Part shown: positions 38,299-46,810 of the stretch, one piece after another
Layout: each line of letters starts with the position of its first letter
Position numbering within the stretch: the stretch's first letter is position 1
Source: Prochlorococcus sp. AG-436-C14
GTDB lineage: Bacteria > Cyanobacteriota > Cyanobacteriia > PCC-6307 > Cyanobiaceae
Direction: 5' to 3'
Assembly (NCBI GenBank): GCA_003209755.1
Contig: QCPD01000005.1
Location: forward strand, 1-64,000
Length of the DNA: 64,000 nucleotides
Made by a program: the position numbers and the translations under genes
Notes under the pieces: generated by a model
Databases searched by the model: none
Seen by the model: the letters and a program-made list of their open reading frames with translations, nothing else
Told to the model about the DNA's origin: nothing

Positions 38299-39075
38299 TT
38301 ATTGTAAGTCAAAAAGAATATTATTTATATAGCTTTCAGTCCATAAATTACCAAAGAAGCCTCGTAACATTCCTCTTGCAGGATCTTTTTCGGCGCGATA
38401 TTGCATATATTTTTTCTGGCCAGTTAGCACCTTTAAAGACCTTTCGGGTGAAATCCTTTTTGCTTTAGTCACTAAATCCAAGAACAAATTCAAATAATCA
38501 TCAAAAGCTGGTTTAATTACCTTACTAATTAATTTATCCCCTTCTGTTCCTAGGGGAATCCTAGACCAAAGAAAACCTTGAGAAAAATATTTTCTAGCCT
38601 GCGATGGGATATCTCCTCCTAGAGGAAGTTTAGATTGCCAATTTTCGTGTATAGATTTTAACTTTCCTGAAACATATTGAGTATGAATCATGTCATCTTT
38701 TAATGCAGGTTGAAGATCTAATGCAATAAGATGTCCATTTGGAAGTGTTACGAAATCGGCTCCAAAAAAAGGCAAATCAAAATAATTGAAAGGTGAAATC
38801 ACCAAATTCATGACAGAAGTATTTTCATCAGCTTGTAGACAAGCACATCTAGCCTGTCGTATTTTTTTTGTCTTTAGACCCCATGTTTCCAAAACAACTT
38901 TTTTAGGATTCGAACTTGAACCAAAAAAAGATTCTCTAAAAAGAAAATCATTTTCTATTGGATAAGGTCTAGGTTGAAAAATAGAAAACGCATTAATAGT
39001 TTCATCTAAGAAATAAGCCCAACGCCAATTACTTATTGAAATAGGTTCAAGACTATTATTTCTTTTAATTTGCAT
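38299..39075 (-). CDS. pebB: phycoerythrobilin:ferredoxin oxidoreductase
   Basis: A 258-aa ferredoxin-dependent bilin reductase. Marks shared with PebB: WRWAYFLDETINAF, NPKKVVLETWGLKTKKIRQA, FFGADFVTLPNGHLIALDLQ, FFSQGFLWSRIPLG and the end YRAEKDPARGMLRGFFGNLW with TESYI. It reduces 15,16-dihydrobiliverdin to phycoerythrobilin. It sits 8 bp after pebA. Low-light Prochlorococcus keeps this pigment route for its residual phycoerythrin. Confidence 0.93.
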   Translation of the reverse strand: MQIKRNNSLEPISISNWRWAYFLDETINAFSIFQPRPYPIENDFLFRESFFGSSSNPKKVVLETWGLKTKKIRQARCACLQADENTSVMNLVISPFNYFDLPFFGADFVTLPNGHLIALDLQPALKDDMIHTQYVSGKLKSIHENWQSKLPLGGDIPSQARKYFSQGFLWSRIPLGTEGDKLISKVIKPAFDDYLNLFLDLVTKAKRISPERSLKVLTGQKKYMQYRAEKDPARGMLRGFFGNLWTESYINNILFDLQ

Positions 39076-39083
39076 TTAAAAAA

Positions 39084-39806
39084 CTAAAATGAAGAATTAA
39101 TGTTTTCTAGGCTTAAAGGGAATAAAAACTCTTTCATATATTTCTCTGACCATTCTTTGCCAAAAAATCCAGAAAATAAACTATGAGCAGGGTCTTTCTC
39201 AGCACTATATTTATCATAATCTATGTGTAACAAGCTGACCACTTGAGATTTAATATGATTTTCATTAGCTTTAGATAAATGAAGATTTACCCAATAACAT
39301 TTAAGAAAAGAACTAAAAACTTTTGGTAAAATATTTTCCGCCTCAAAATCACCACCTTTGCAAAATAGAGCCCATGGAGAGAAATACTTACTTGGATCAT
39401 ATATATTACTTTTCATATCAGTATTAAACTCATTAAAACATTTTTTAAGGCTTTTCAAGCCATCAAAGTATCTATCAAAATATTCTTTATCTTGAACAAG
39501 AGGCTGAAAATCAAGAATAGCAACTAGCTTTTGTTTTTTTTCAAACCATAAAAGATCAATACCCAGAATTGGCATATCATGTTTCTCATCAGGATAAGCA
39601 ACTGAATTTAATACTTGAAGACGGTCTCCAGCATCCAATCTGGTCACTCTCCATCTTCGAAATTCAGGAACATCCCATAACCAGCTATTTAGTTTATAAT
39701 TACCGTTTTTAGAAACCCGTTCAAAAAATTCATTCGGAACAATCAACTTCTTACCGCCATGTTCAAGAATATTTTTTGTTAACTCATCTAAAAGATCATC
39801 AAACAT
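39084..39806 (-). CDS. pebA: 15,16-dihydrobiliverdin:ferredoxin oxidoreductase
   Basis: A 240-aa bilin reductase matching PebA: MFDDLLDELTKNILEHGG, SWLWDVPEFRRWRVTRLDAG, QVLNSVAYPDEKHDMPILGI, LVAILDFQPLVQDKEYFDRY and the C-terminal YSAEKDPAHSLFSGFFGKEW. It reduces the 15,16 double bond of biliverdin IX-alpha and passes the product to PebB. Heme oxygenase, the biliverdin source, lies 160 bp upstream on the same strand, so the three form one pathway cluster. Confidence 0.93.
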   Translation of the reverse strand: MFDDLLDELTKNILEHGGKKLIVPNEFFERVSKNGNYKLNSWLWDVPEFRRWRVTRLDAGDRLQVLNSVAYPDEKHDMPILGIDLLWFEKKQKLVAILDFQPLVQDKEYFDRYFDGLKSLKKCFNEFNTDMKSNIYDPSKYFSPWALFCKGGDFEAENILPKVFSSFLKCYWVNLHLSKANENHIKSQVVSLLHIDYDKYSAEKDPAHSLFSGFFGKEWSEKYMKEFLFPLSLENINSSF

Positions 39807-39965
39807 ATACAGTCATCTCCTTCGAGCATTTACAAACTTAATCTTACTTAAAGTCATTAAATCAGTCACAAAGAATAAATACAAACCTTTTATACTATTG
39901 TAATTGACATCGTAATAGAAACTGAATATAAATAAAGCAATAGTCTTGAGAAAATATCAATTTCA

Positions 39966-40673
39966 TTACTCTGTACTACCTTTTCGCTTTTTATTTGCAA
40001 AAAACCTAAATAAAACTTTTCCAATAGCAGCAATTAAATTTCCTTCCAATTCATTAAAAATATCCATATTATATTTAAAAGATCTATTAGCTTCTTCAAT
40101 AATTGAATCTGCTATCTTTTGATCAATGGGAAGATTATCTAAAGTATTTCGATACTTGATTTTAAATTCTTTCTCATCTCTAATTTCATCAAAAATATAA
40201 AAGCTAAGTCCCTCATCATCAGGTAGATTCATAGCTTTTTTAGTGATGGTTTTCAAAAGCTGTCCACCAGACAAGTCACCTATATATCTGCTGTAATGAT
40301 GTCCGATTAAGAGTTCAGGGTTATCTTTTGCAATTTCTCTAATTCTTGCTTCATATTCAACAGCTGGCTTAGAGGGCTTTACCAAGTCAGACCACTTACT
40401 ACCAAAGTAGAACGACAGGTCTTGTTCCAATTTTTCCTTCCGAAAAAGCTCTTTGAATCCAATTGGAGAAATTATAGGATGAGCATTTTCACAAAGTTTT
40501 TCTATCTCTTCCTCCATCGCAGAGTAAACAAAATATAAATCAGCTAATAAATTTCTGTATGAGGACTTATCAACTACTCCCTTGAGAAAACAACTTATAA
40601 AACCTGTATTTTCAGCCATCGTATGAGACTTTTTAGTCCCTTCCCGAAGTTGCCTAGCCAAGGCTACTGCCAT
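39966..40673 (-). CDS. ho1: heme oxygenase
   Basis: A 235-aa heme oxygenase: LARQLREGTKKSHTMAENTG with the proximal heme-ligand His, LLADLYFVYSAMEEEIEKL, and the distal-helix signature LLIGHHYSRYIGDLSGGQLL. It opens heme to biliverdin IX-alpha, CO and iron using ferredoxin electrons. Directly downstream lie pebA and pebB, which take biliverdin to phycoerythrobilin. It is divergent from icd across a 79-bp gap that must hold both promoters. Confidence 0.96.
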   Translation of the reverse strand: MAVALARQLREGTKKSHTMAENTGFISCFLKGVVDKSSYRNLLADLYFVYSAMEEEIEKLCENAHPIISPIGFKELFRKEKLEQDLSFYFGSKWSDLVKPSKPAVEYEARIREIAKDNPELLIGHHYSRYIGDLSGGQLLKTITKKAMNLPDDEGLSFYIFDEIRDEKEFKIKYRNTLDNLPIDQKIADSIIEEANRSFKYNMDIFNELEGNLIAAIGKVLFRFFANKKRKGSTE

Positions 40674-40752
40674 GAGTTCAAAATCATTTAATCAAAACTT
40701 ACCACTTAGACATAAGCTCAACATTAGATCTATTAATCGCTGAATAAAAATT

Positions 40753-42177
40753 ATGGCAAATTTTGAAAAGCTCACTGCTCCATCAAAAGGCCAAAAAATT
40801 ACTTTTACTGATGGAAATCCAGTAGTACCAAACCATCCAATTATTCCATTTATTAGAGGTGATGGAACAGGAATAGATATTTGGCCTGCTACACAATTAG
40901 TAATCGATAAAGCCATTGAAAAAGCTTATGGGAAAAATCGATCCATTGAATGGTTCAAAATCTATGCAGGTGATGAAGCTTGCGACTTATATGGAACTTA
41001 TCAATACTTACCAAACGATACTCTTGAGGCGATACGAACTTACGGGATAGCAATCAAAGGACCTTTAACCACGCCTGTAGGGGGAGGAATTAGATCTTTA
41101 AACGTATCTCTAAGACAGATTTTTGATTTATATTCATGCGTTAGACCTTGCAAATATTACGAAGGGACTCCAAGCCCTCACAAAAAGCCACAAGATTTAG
41201 ATGTCATTGTTTATCGAGAAAATACTGAAGATATTTATATGGGTATTGAATGGGAATCTGATGACCCCGAATGCATCAAATTGATTGATGAACTCAATAA
41301 TGAAATAATTCCAGCCAGCCAAAAACTAAAAAACAGGAAGATTCCTAGCGGAGCAGGGATAGGCATTAAACCAGTTAGCAAAAGTGGTAGTCAAAGGCAT
41401 ATAAGACGAGCAATTCAACATGCACTCAAGCTTCAGGGGGCCAAAAGGCATGTGACTTTAGTTCATAAGGGAAACATCATGAAATTCACTGAAGGAGCTT
41501 TCAGAGATTGGGGATACGAATTAGCAACCACAGAATTTAGGAATGAATGCGTAACCGAGAGAGAAAGTTGGATTTTAGATAATCTAGAAAAAAATCCTCT
41601 CATCACCTACGAGGAGAATGCTGAGTTAATTGATCCAGGTTTTTCATCTTTAACAGAAGAGAAAAAGAAAGCTATTTGTGATGAAGTTTGTTCCGTGATT
41701 ACAAGCATTGGAAGTAGTCATGGCCAAGGAAAATGGAAAGGTATGGTCATGGTTGATGACCGAATAGCAGATAGTATTTTTCAACAAATTCAAACACGAC
41801 CTCAAGAATATTCCATACTTGCAACTCTCAATCTAAATGGCGATTATATATCAGATGCGGCCGCTGCAATTGTTGGTGGACTTGGGATGGCACCAGGAGC
41901 AAACATTGGAGATACAGCAGCTATTTTCGAAGCCACCCATGGAACAGCTCCGAAACATGCAGGTTTGGACAGAATAAATCCAGGTTCCGTAATACTAAGT
42001 GGAGTAATGATGCTGGAATACTTGGGGTGGAATGAGGCAGCAAAATTAATTACAAATGGATTGAGCAAATCTATTTCAGATAAACAAGTTACTTACGATC
42101 TAGCACGATTAATGGAACCACGAGTAGAGCCTCTTAGTTGTAGTGATTTTGCTAAATCAATTGTTGAAAGATTTTAA
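40753..42177 (+). CDS. icd: isocitrate dehydrogenase, NADP-dependent
   Basis: The 474-aa protein follows the cyanobacterial NADP-ICDH: IPFIRGDGTGIDIWPATQLV, NVSLRQIFDLYSCVRPCKYY, VIVYRENTEDIYMGIEWESD, a Lys-rich insertion typical of the group, LNLNGDYISDAAAAIVGGLG and IFEATHGTAPKHAGLDRINP. It makes 2-oxoglutarate, the carbon skeleton for ammonium assimilation, so its expression usually tracks nitrogen status. I saw no clear NtcA box (GTA-N8-TAC) in the short upstream gap. Confidence 0.97.
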   Translation: MANFEKLTAPSKGQKITFTDGNPVVPNHPIIPFIRGDGTGIDIWPATQLVIDKAIEKAYGKNRSIEWFKIYAGDEACDLYGTYQYLPNDTLEAIRTYGIAIKGPLTTPVGGGIRSLNVSLRQIFDLYSCVRPCKYYEGTPSPHKKPQDLDVIVYRENTEDIYMGIEWESDDPECIKLIDELNNEIIPASQKLKNRKIPSGAGIGIKPVSKSGSQRHIRRAIQHALKLQGAKRHVTLVHKGNIMKFTEGAFRDWGYELATTEFRNECVTERESWILDNLEKNPLITYEENAELIDPGFSSLTEEKKKAICDEVCSVITSIGSSHGQGKWKGMVMVDDRIADSIFQQIQTRPQEYSILATLNLNGDYISDAAAAIVGGLGMAPGANIGDTAAIFEATHGTAPKHAGLDRINPGSVILSGVMMLEYLGWNEAAKLITNGLSKSISDKQVTYDLARLMEPRVEPLSCSDFAKSIVERF

Positions 42178-42205
42178 TTAAACATTCTTTAGAGTCTTTC
42201 AATAA

Positions 42206-43558
42206 TTAAAAATTTGACTCCATTAATCTAAATGATTCTAGAAGTGTTTTCTCATTGCCTAGATTACCTGGGAAAGTAACTACTGGTAAATCATATTGAT
42301 CAGAAATACCTTTTACTATTGACAATCCTGGTAATATTTGGCCTCTTAAATCTACTTGATTAAAATTCAACCCCTTTTGAAGCAAGAGTTGTGTAGTAAT
42401 ACCTCCTTTACTAATAATGTAACCCAACTTATTAGTTATTTTTCTAACTAGAATTGCCATAAACTCTGCAAGGTCAAGTCCAAAATTCATTCTTTTAGAG
42501 TAAGAAGAGAACTTCATTTCTTCTCGAGTAGTATATAAAACAGGTACTTTTTTTATATGCAAAATATCATCTATTTTCGATAATAAAATATCCTCAAGCT
42601 CTAAGATTTCTTTTTGATAATCTTCTAAAGCAAAAATATCAGCTAATTTACTGACTGGTATTTCCAAGCCTTCACAGGAATTATCTTTTAATAAAACCTC
42701 TAATTGATCTGTCGCTAATTTCACATGAGAACCAACCATTATCAAACCTGGCTTATAATCAAACTCATTATTTTTAGATTTTAAAGATACTAAATCTGCA
42801 GTATCATGAGGGTTAGATGGCAAGCCAGAAAGGGAATTTATGAAGCTTGCTGCTGTTCTGAAAAGAAATCTTTTTTCTCTAGAAACTATTTTTATTGCCC
42901 TTGCCAGTGTTTCTAAATGATGAGGTAATTTAGCATCAACAACTACTGAAATATTATTTTCTAATTTAGACAAAAAGCTTAAAAGAGATTTGAAACCATC
43001 TTCATTATTAAAAGCTATATCTAATTGTTTAATTTCAACATGCAAGATATTTTCAGCCTGTATCTTTCCAAAACTTTTTTCTTCAATCCATTTAGCTAAA
43101 TCACTAGTAGAAAATCCAAAAATATTATCACTACCAAAATCAGTAGTATGTACAGGTATCCCATTTAGATAATGAATACCATTTTCAGTTGTTCTTCCTC
43201 CTTCCAAAAAAGCTGGAATGTGAAATGTTGCATGAAATGGTCCTAATTCTTCAGCAAGAATTGCAGGTTCTAAAACACCATGACCACGTAATGTTGAATC
43301 ACCTCTACTAATATAAAAATAATCATCTTTGGAATATCCTTGTTTTAAAAAAAACTTCTTAATAGATGAGCATATTTCTCTGGTTTTCTTAACAGCCAAA
43401 ACAGAAGACAAAGATCTTGTGTTCGAAAGTATAAATATTAAAGGCGAGGATTTTATAAATGCTTTCTCTAGAGTTTTTTCATCCCAATTAAATAATAATG
43501 GGCATCCATAAACAGTTTGAGATCCAGTTGGATCATCATCAAAAATAATTATTTTCAT
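42206..43558 (-). CDS. four-carbon acid sugar kinase family protein (DUF1537)
   Basis: A 450-aa member of the OtnK/DtnK family: N-terminal MKIIIFDDDPTGSQTVYGCP, YISRGDSTLRGHGVLEP, and a C-terminal nucleotide-binding half with IMVGSHVKLATDQLE, YIISKGGITTQLLLQKGLNF and VVTFPGNLGNEKTLLESF. Characterised members phosphorylate threonate, erythronate or 3-oxo-tetronate. No aldolase or PdxA-like partner lies nearby. It follows the alpha-hydroxy-acid oxidase gene by 30 bp on the same strand, hinting at linked hydroxy-acid use. Confidence 0.83.
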   Translation of the reverse strand: MKIIIFDDDPTGSQTVYGCPLLFNWDEKTLEKAFIKSSPLIFILSNTRSLSSVLAVKKTREICSSIKKFFLKQGYSKDDYFYISRGDSTLRGHGVLEPAILAEELGPFHATFHIPAFLEGGRTTENGIHYLNGIPVHTTDFGSDNIFGFSTSDLAKWIEEKSFGKIQAENILHVEIKQLDIAFNNEDGFKSLLSFLSKLENNISVVVDAKLPHHLETLARAIKIVSREKRFLFRTAASFINSLSGLPSNPHDTADLVSLKSKNNEFDYKPGLIMVGSHVKLATDQLEVLLKDNSCEGLEIPVSKLADIFALEDYQKEILELEDILLSKIDDILHIKKVPVLYTTREEMKFSSYSKRMNFGLDLAEFMAILVRKITNKLGYIISKGGITTQLLLQKGLNFNQVDLRGQILPGLSIVKGISDQYDLPVVTFPGNLGNEKTLLESFRLMESNF

Positions 43559-43588
43559 AAAAAAGTAATCTGTTACTTAATTAACAAT

Positions 43589-44773
43589 TCATTCGAATCT
43601 CTCCCAACTTTCAGGAACTTGAATATAAGATTTATTTAGATCAGCAACAGACGCACATCCCAATAGTTTCATAGTTCTCACTATATCCGTTTGAAGAATT
43701 TCTATAGCTCTGGCAACGCCTTTCCCTCCTGCAGCAGCAAGTCCATACGCATAGGCTCTACCTATTAAAACTCCCTTCGCGCCAAGACACAATGCTTTTA
43801 CGACATCACTACCCCTGCGAACACCTCCATCTAGCAACACATCTGTTTTCCCATTTACTGCAGCTAAAATTTCAGGCAAAACACGGATAGTAGGAGCAAC
43901 ACTATCAAGTTGCCTAGCTCCATGATTAGAAATAACGATCGCATCAGCTCCTAGCTCCACCGCTTTTTTTGCGTCATCACCAATATGTATACCCTTAACA
44001 ATAATTTTTCCACCCCACGCCTCGCGTATCCATTGAAGATCCTCCCAAGTAACAACTGATTGTTCTAATGCAGGACCAATTGCCGTGTATCCCATAGGAC
44101 CATCATCAAGTTGAACATTTGGAAAACTCATTAAGCCTCCATCACTTAACCATTGAGTCAACCAGCATGGTTTAACTAGCATTTGAGGAATATAAGGAAG
44201 CATCTCAAAAGGATTCATAGATAAAAGCTGTTGGGTTCCTGATCGCATATCTCGTTCCCTCAAGCCAGATACAGGCGTATCAATAGTTACAACTATTGCT
44301 GAGAATCCTGCTTCTTTAGCTCGAGCAATTGTTTTTAACGCGACTTGTTTACCACCAAGCAAATACAGCTGATACCAAGCTGGTCCGTTCGTAGCAGCTT
44401 TAACATCTTCTAATAAACAACCAGAGAGAGTCGACAAAGTATATCCAGTTCCTGCTTTTCCTGCCTCTCTAGCTGCAACGACTTCTCCCTGGGGATAGAA
44501 CATTCTGCTACTCCCTACTGGTCCCAACAAGAAAGGAAGTTGAAATTTCTGGTCTAAAACAGATATTCCAAGATCACACGATGGAACAGAGACTGCACAT
44601 CTAGGTCTAAATAAAATTTCGTTATATGAGTTGCAATTTTGTAAAAGTGTTTGTTCTCTATCTGCACCACTATCTATATAGTTAAAAACCATTGCCGGTA
44701 GACGATTTTTAGCTATAGACCTAAGGTCATCAATATTAAGTACGCCCGGAGAGGAAACATCTGCTCCTAACAT
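43589..44773 (-). CDS. FMN-dependent alpha-hydroxy-acid oxidase (glycolate/lactate type)
   Basis: A 394-aa (S)-2-hydroxy-acid oxidase: VFNYIDSGADREQTLLQN, RPRCAVSVPSCDLGISV, LGPVGSSRMFYPQGEVVAAR, WYQLYLLGGKQVALKTIARA, IVKGIHIGDDAKKAVELGAD, and active-site SNHGARQLDSVAPTIRVLPE with catalytic His and Arg. LLDGGVRRGSDVVKAL binds FMN. Glycolate (photorespiration) or L-lactate are the likely substrates, and sequence alone does not decide. It is followed by the DUF1537 kinase. Confidence 0.9.
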   Translation of the reverse strand: MLGADVSSPGVLNIDDLRSIAKNRLPAMVFNYIDSGADREQTLLQNCNSYNEILFRPRCAVSVPSCDLGISVLDQKFQLPFLLGPVGSSRMFYPQGEVVAAREAGKAGTGYTLSTLSGCLLEDVKAATNGPAWYQLYLLGGKQVALKTIARAKEAGFSAIVVTIDTPVSGLRERDMRSGTQQLLSMNPFEMLPYIPQMLVKPCWLTQWLSDGGLMSFPNVQLDDGPMGYTAIGPALEQSVVTWEDLQWIREAWGGKIIVKGIHIGDDAKKAVELGADAIVISNHGARQLDSVAPTIRVLPEILAAVNGKTDVLLDGGVRRGSDVVKALCLGAKGVLIGRAYAYGLAAAGGKGVARAIEILQTDIVRTMKLLGCASVADLNKSYIQVPESWERFE

Positions 44774-44860
44774 TATTCATCACAAATTCATGAATGACGA
44801 ATCTATAATATATTGATCATAGATGCAAAAACGAACAAAAAATTGAAATATTTGTCATAC

Positions 44861-44896
44861 AAAAATCCACTAATTAAATTTAATTAGTGGATTTTT
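44861..44896. terminator. 36-bp perfect palindrome, likely terminator
   Basis: AAAAATCCACTAATTAAA (44861-44878) is followed at once by its exact reverse complement (44879-44896), giving two 18-bp arms with no spacer. Both sides end in A5/T5, so an RNA hairpin followed by U5 would form on either strand. It lies just beyond the 3' end of the mutarotase-like gene (minus strand), where a terminator is expected, and upstream of the hydroxy-acid oxidase. Confidence 0.75.
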
Positions 44897-44920
44897 AAAC
44901 TCCTAAAAAATTTAAAAAAA

Positions 44921-45781
44921 CTAAAAAGAATTATGCTTAAAAGTGGTAAATAATTCTATATATTCTTCTGGTTTAATTTCAAGTTTTCTATCTCCAGTAA
45001 CCATTGAATTCCTTGGGCTGGTCCAAGGCTCAAGACAAACCATTTGTCTTGGAGGATCAGTCCATATGACTGTTGTATCCATTGGCTCTTGATGAATTAA
45101 TTCAATTACATTCCCAGATAAAGAATCGAAAAGTTTCACCGAACGAGAAGGATAAGAAAGAAAATCAACTCCTTTATCTAAAATTCTTATTTGGTCAGAG
45201 GCATTAGAAATTTTCATATTAGTTTGATCTATGCATTTTTCAGGCAAGCCATCTATCTTTATTCTTTTTGTATTTGAAACTTGGAAATATGGATGCAAAC
45301 CAAAACTAAAAGGCATAGAATCTTGACCCTGATTATATATTTTAACAGATATTTGAAGACTTTTTTCTTTCAAGCAAACATCCATCAAAAGAGTAAAGAA
45401 GAACGGAAAACAAGAACGAGATTCTTTATTATCACTTAGTTTTAACCTAATTCCTAATTCATTTTTTAATAAATTAATTGACCAAGGTAAATCTCTTGCA
45501 AAACCATGCTGTTTTAAAAAGTATTTCTTACCATGAATTAAATAGTCTTCAGACAAATCACCGCATATCGGGAAAAGGATAGGTATTCCTCCTCTGACAC
45601 TTTTATCTTTATCTAGAAAACGCTCTAAATCAAAGTACAAAAGTTCTTTCCCTTCGCTTAACCATTCAGTAATTAATCCTCCTCTTTCGGGAACAATTCT
45701 TATAAGTGAATTGAATTCAGGATTTGAATATTCCCAGTGAGGGTAGGGAATCGTCTCTTTTTTAAAACTGACGGTCATCAA
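44921..45781 (-). CDS. aldose 1-epimerase / mutarotase-like protein
   Basis: The 286-aa protein has the galactose-mutarotase beta-sandwich pattern: IRIVPERGGLITEWLSEGKE, RGGIPILFPICGD, KQHGFARDLPWSI (catalytic His), PFSFGLHPYFQVSN (second His) and MVCLEPWTSPRNSM (Glu). It is close to the YeaD/hexose-6-phosphate mutarotase group. It starts directly after the alpha/beta-hydrolase gene (no gap), so the two are surely co-transcribed. The palindromic terminator lies just downstream. Confidence 0.85.
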   Translation of the reverse strand: MMTVSFKKETIPYPHWEYSNPEFNSLIRIVPERGGLITEWLSEGKELLYFDLERFLDKDKSVRGGIPILFPICGDLSEDYLIHGKKYFLKQHGFARDLPWSINLLKNELGIRLKLSDNKESRSCFPFFFTLLMDVCLKEKSLQISVKIYNQGQDSMPFSFGLHPYFQVSNTKRIKIDGLPEKCIDQTNMKISNASDQIRILDKGVDFLSYPSRSVKLFDSLSGNVIELIHQEPMDTTVIWTDPPRQMVCLEPWTSPRNSMVTGDRKLEIKPEEYIELFTTFKHNSF

Positions 45782-46693
45782 TTAAAGCTGATTTATCCAT
45801 TCTAAAAGAGCGGAATTAACCTGATCGGGAACTTCATCATGTGGACAATGGCCAGCATCTAAAACAACTTCTTTTGTATTTTCAGGAGTGTGTTTTTCAT
45901 AAGTAGCCCTTTTACCAGGCGCATTCATCCAAGGATCTCTATTGCCCCAGATCAATAACAATGGTGCTTTCAGCTGAGAAAACAACTCATCAAGTGGTCT
46001 TCCCTGAGGTCCTGCGGGATCAAAAACACTTTTGAAGACATTAAAAGCACCAGCATCCAAAGATGGTTGTCGGATCGCTTCAACTAATTCATCATCGACG
46101 TTTGATGTATCAATATAAACTTGATTTAAAGTACGTTTAATTGTTGAAGGCTGTCTAAGGTTTTCAAAAATTATTCTTTGCAATAGAGCATTTTTGAGAA
46201 AGATACCAGCAATAGTTTTTCTGGCGGTAGCCCAAAATCCTGTAGTTATTTTTTTGTCTTCACTAAAATAACCAGCAGCATTTAATAAAACCACACCCGC
46301 CGCCTCAGAACCCAAAGCAGCACCACTAGCAAGCGCGGCATAACCTCCTAGAGAGTTACCTACTAGTATTGTTGGTCTCCCAATGTTTTCTTTAACGTAG
46401 GCGACTATTTGATCTTTCCAAAGAGGGCCACCATAAGCAAGACCACCCGGTTTAGAACTTTTACCAAAGCCAAGCAGATCTAAAGCGTGAACTTCATACT
46501 GTTTCCCAAGTACTGGTAAGTTATGCCTCCAATGCCTTGTAGAGGCACCAAAGCCATGAATTAAAAGAATTGCTGGACCTTTCTCTTCATCGGACATATT
46601 TTTATGATCTTCAGGAATAATGCTCAAACGGTGAACAGAATGACCTAAGAATTTCCAATCAGAAAGATTTGTTTCTACAACTGAGGAAACCAT
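45782..46693 (-). CDS. alpha/beta-fold hydrolase
   Basis: A 303-aa hydrolase: LLIHGFGASTRHWRHNLPVL (oxyanion-hole HGF), nucleophile elbow LVGNSLGGYAALASG, acid WGNRDPWMNAPG, and His in LDAGHCPHDEVPDQVNS. The triad is complete. Similar cyanobacterial/plastid proteins include pheophytinase-like and other unspecified esterases, and the substrate is not certain. It starts after a 117-bp gap from the antiporter gene and runs straight into the mutarotase-like gene. Confidence 0.88.
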   Translation of the reverse strand: MVSSVVETNLSDWKFLGHSVHRLSIIPEDHKNMSDEEKGPAILLIHGFGASTRHWRHNLPVLGKQYEVHALDLLGFGKSSKPGGLAYGGPLWKDQIVAYVKENIGRPTILVGNSLGGYAALASGAALGSEAAGVVLLNAAGYFSEDKKITTGFWATARKTIAGIFLKNALLQRIIFENLRQPSTIKRTLNQVYIDTSNVDDELVEAIRQPSLDAGAFNVFKSVFDPAGPQGRPLDELFSQLKAPLLLIWGNRDPWMNAPGKRATYEKHTPENTKEVVLDAGHCPHDEVPDQVNSALLEWINQL

Positions 46694-46810
46694 TTAAGAA
46701 TAAACTTACAATTACAGATCCTAGTAAATCATTGATAAAAAAAGATTAGTGGTTTTATTTCTTTTTTTCGAAATTTCCTCACCTTTTTGAAAAAGAATTT
46801 TAAATAATTT

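Noticed and set aside
40674..40752. NtcA box upstream of icd
   Set aside because: I looked for GTA-N8-TAC in the short gap and found none.
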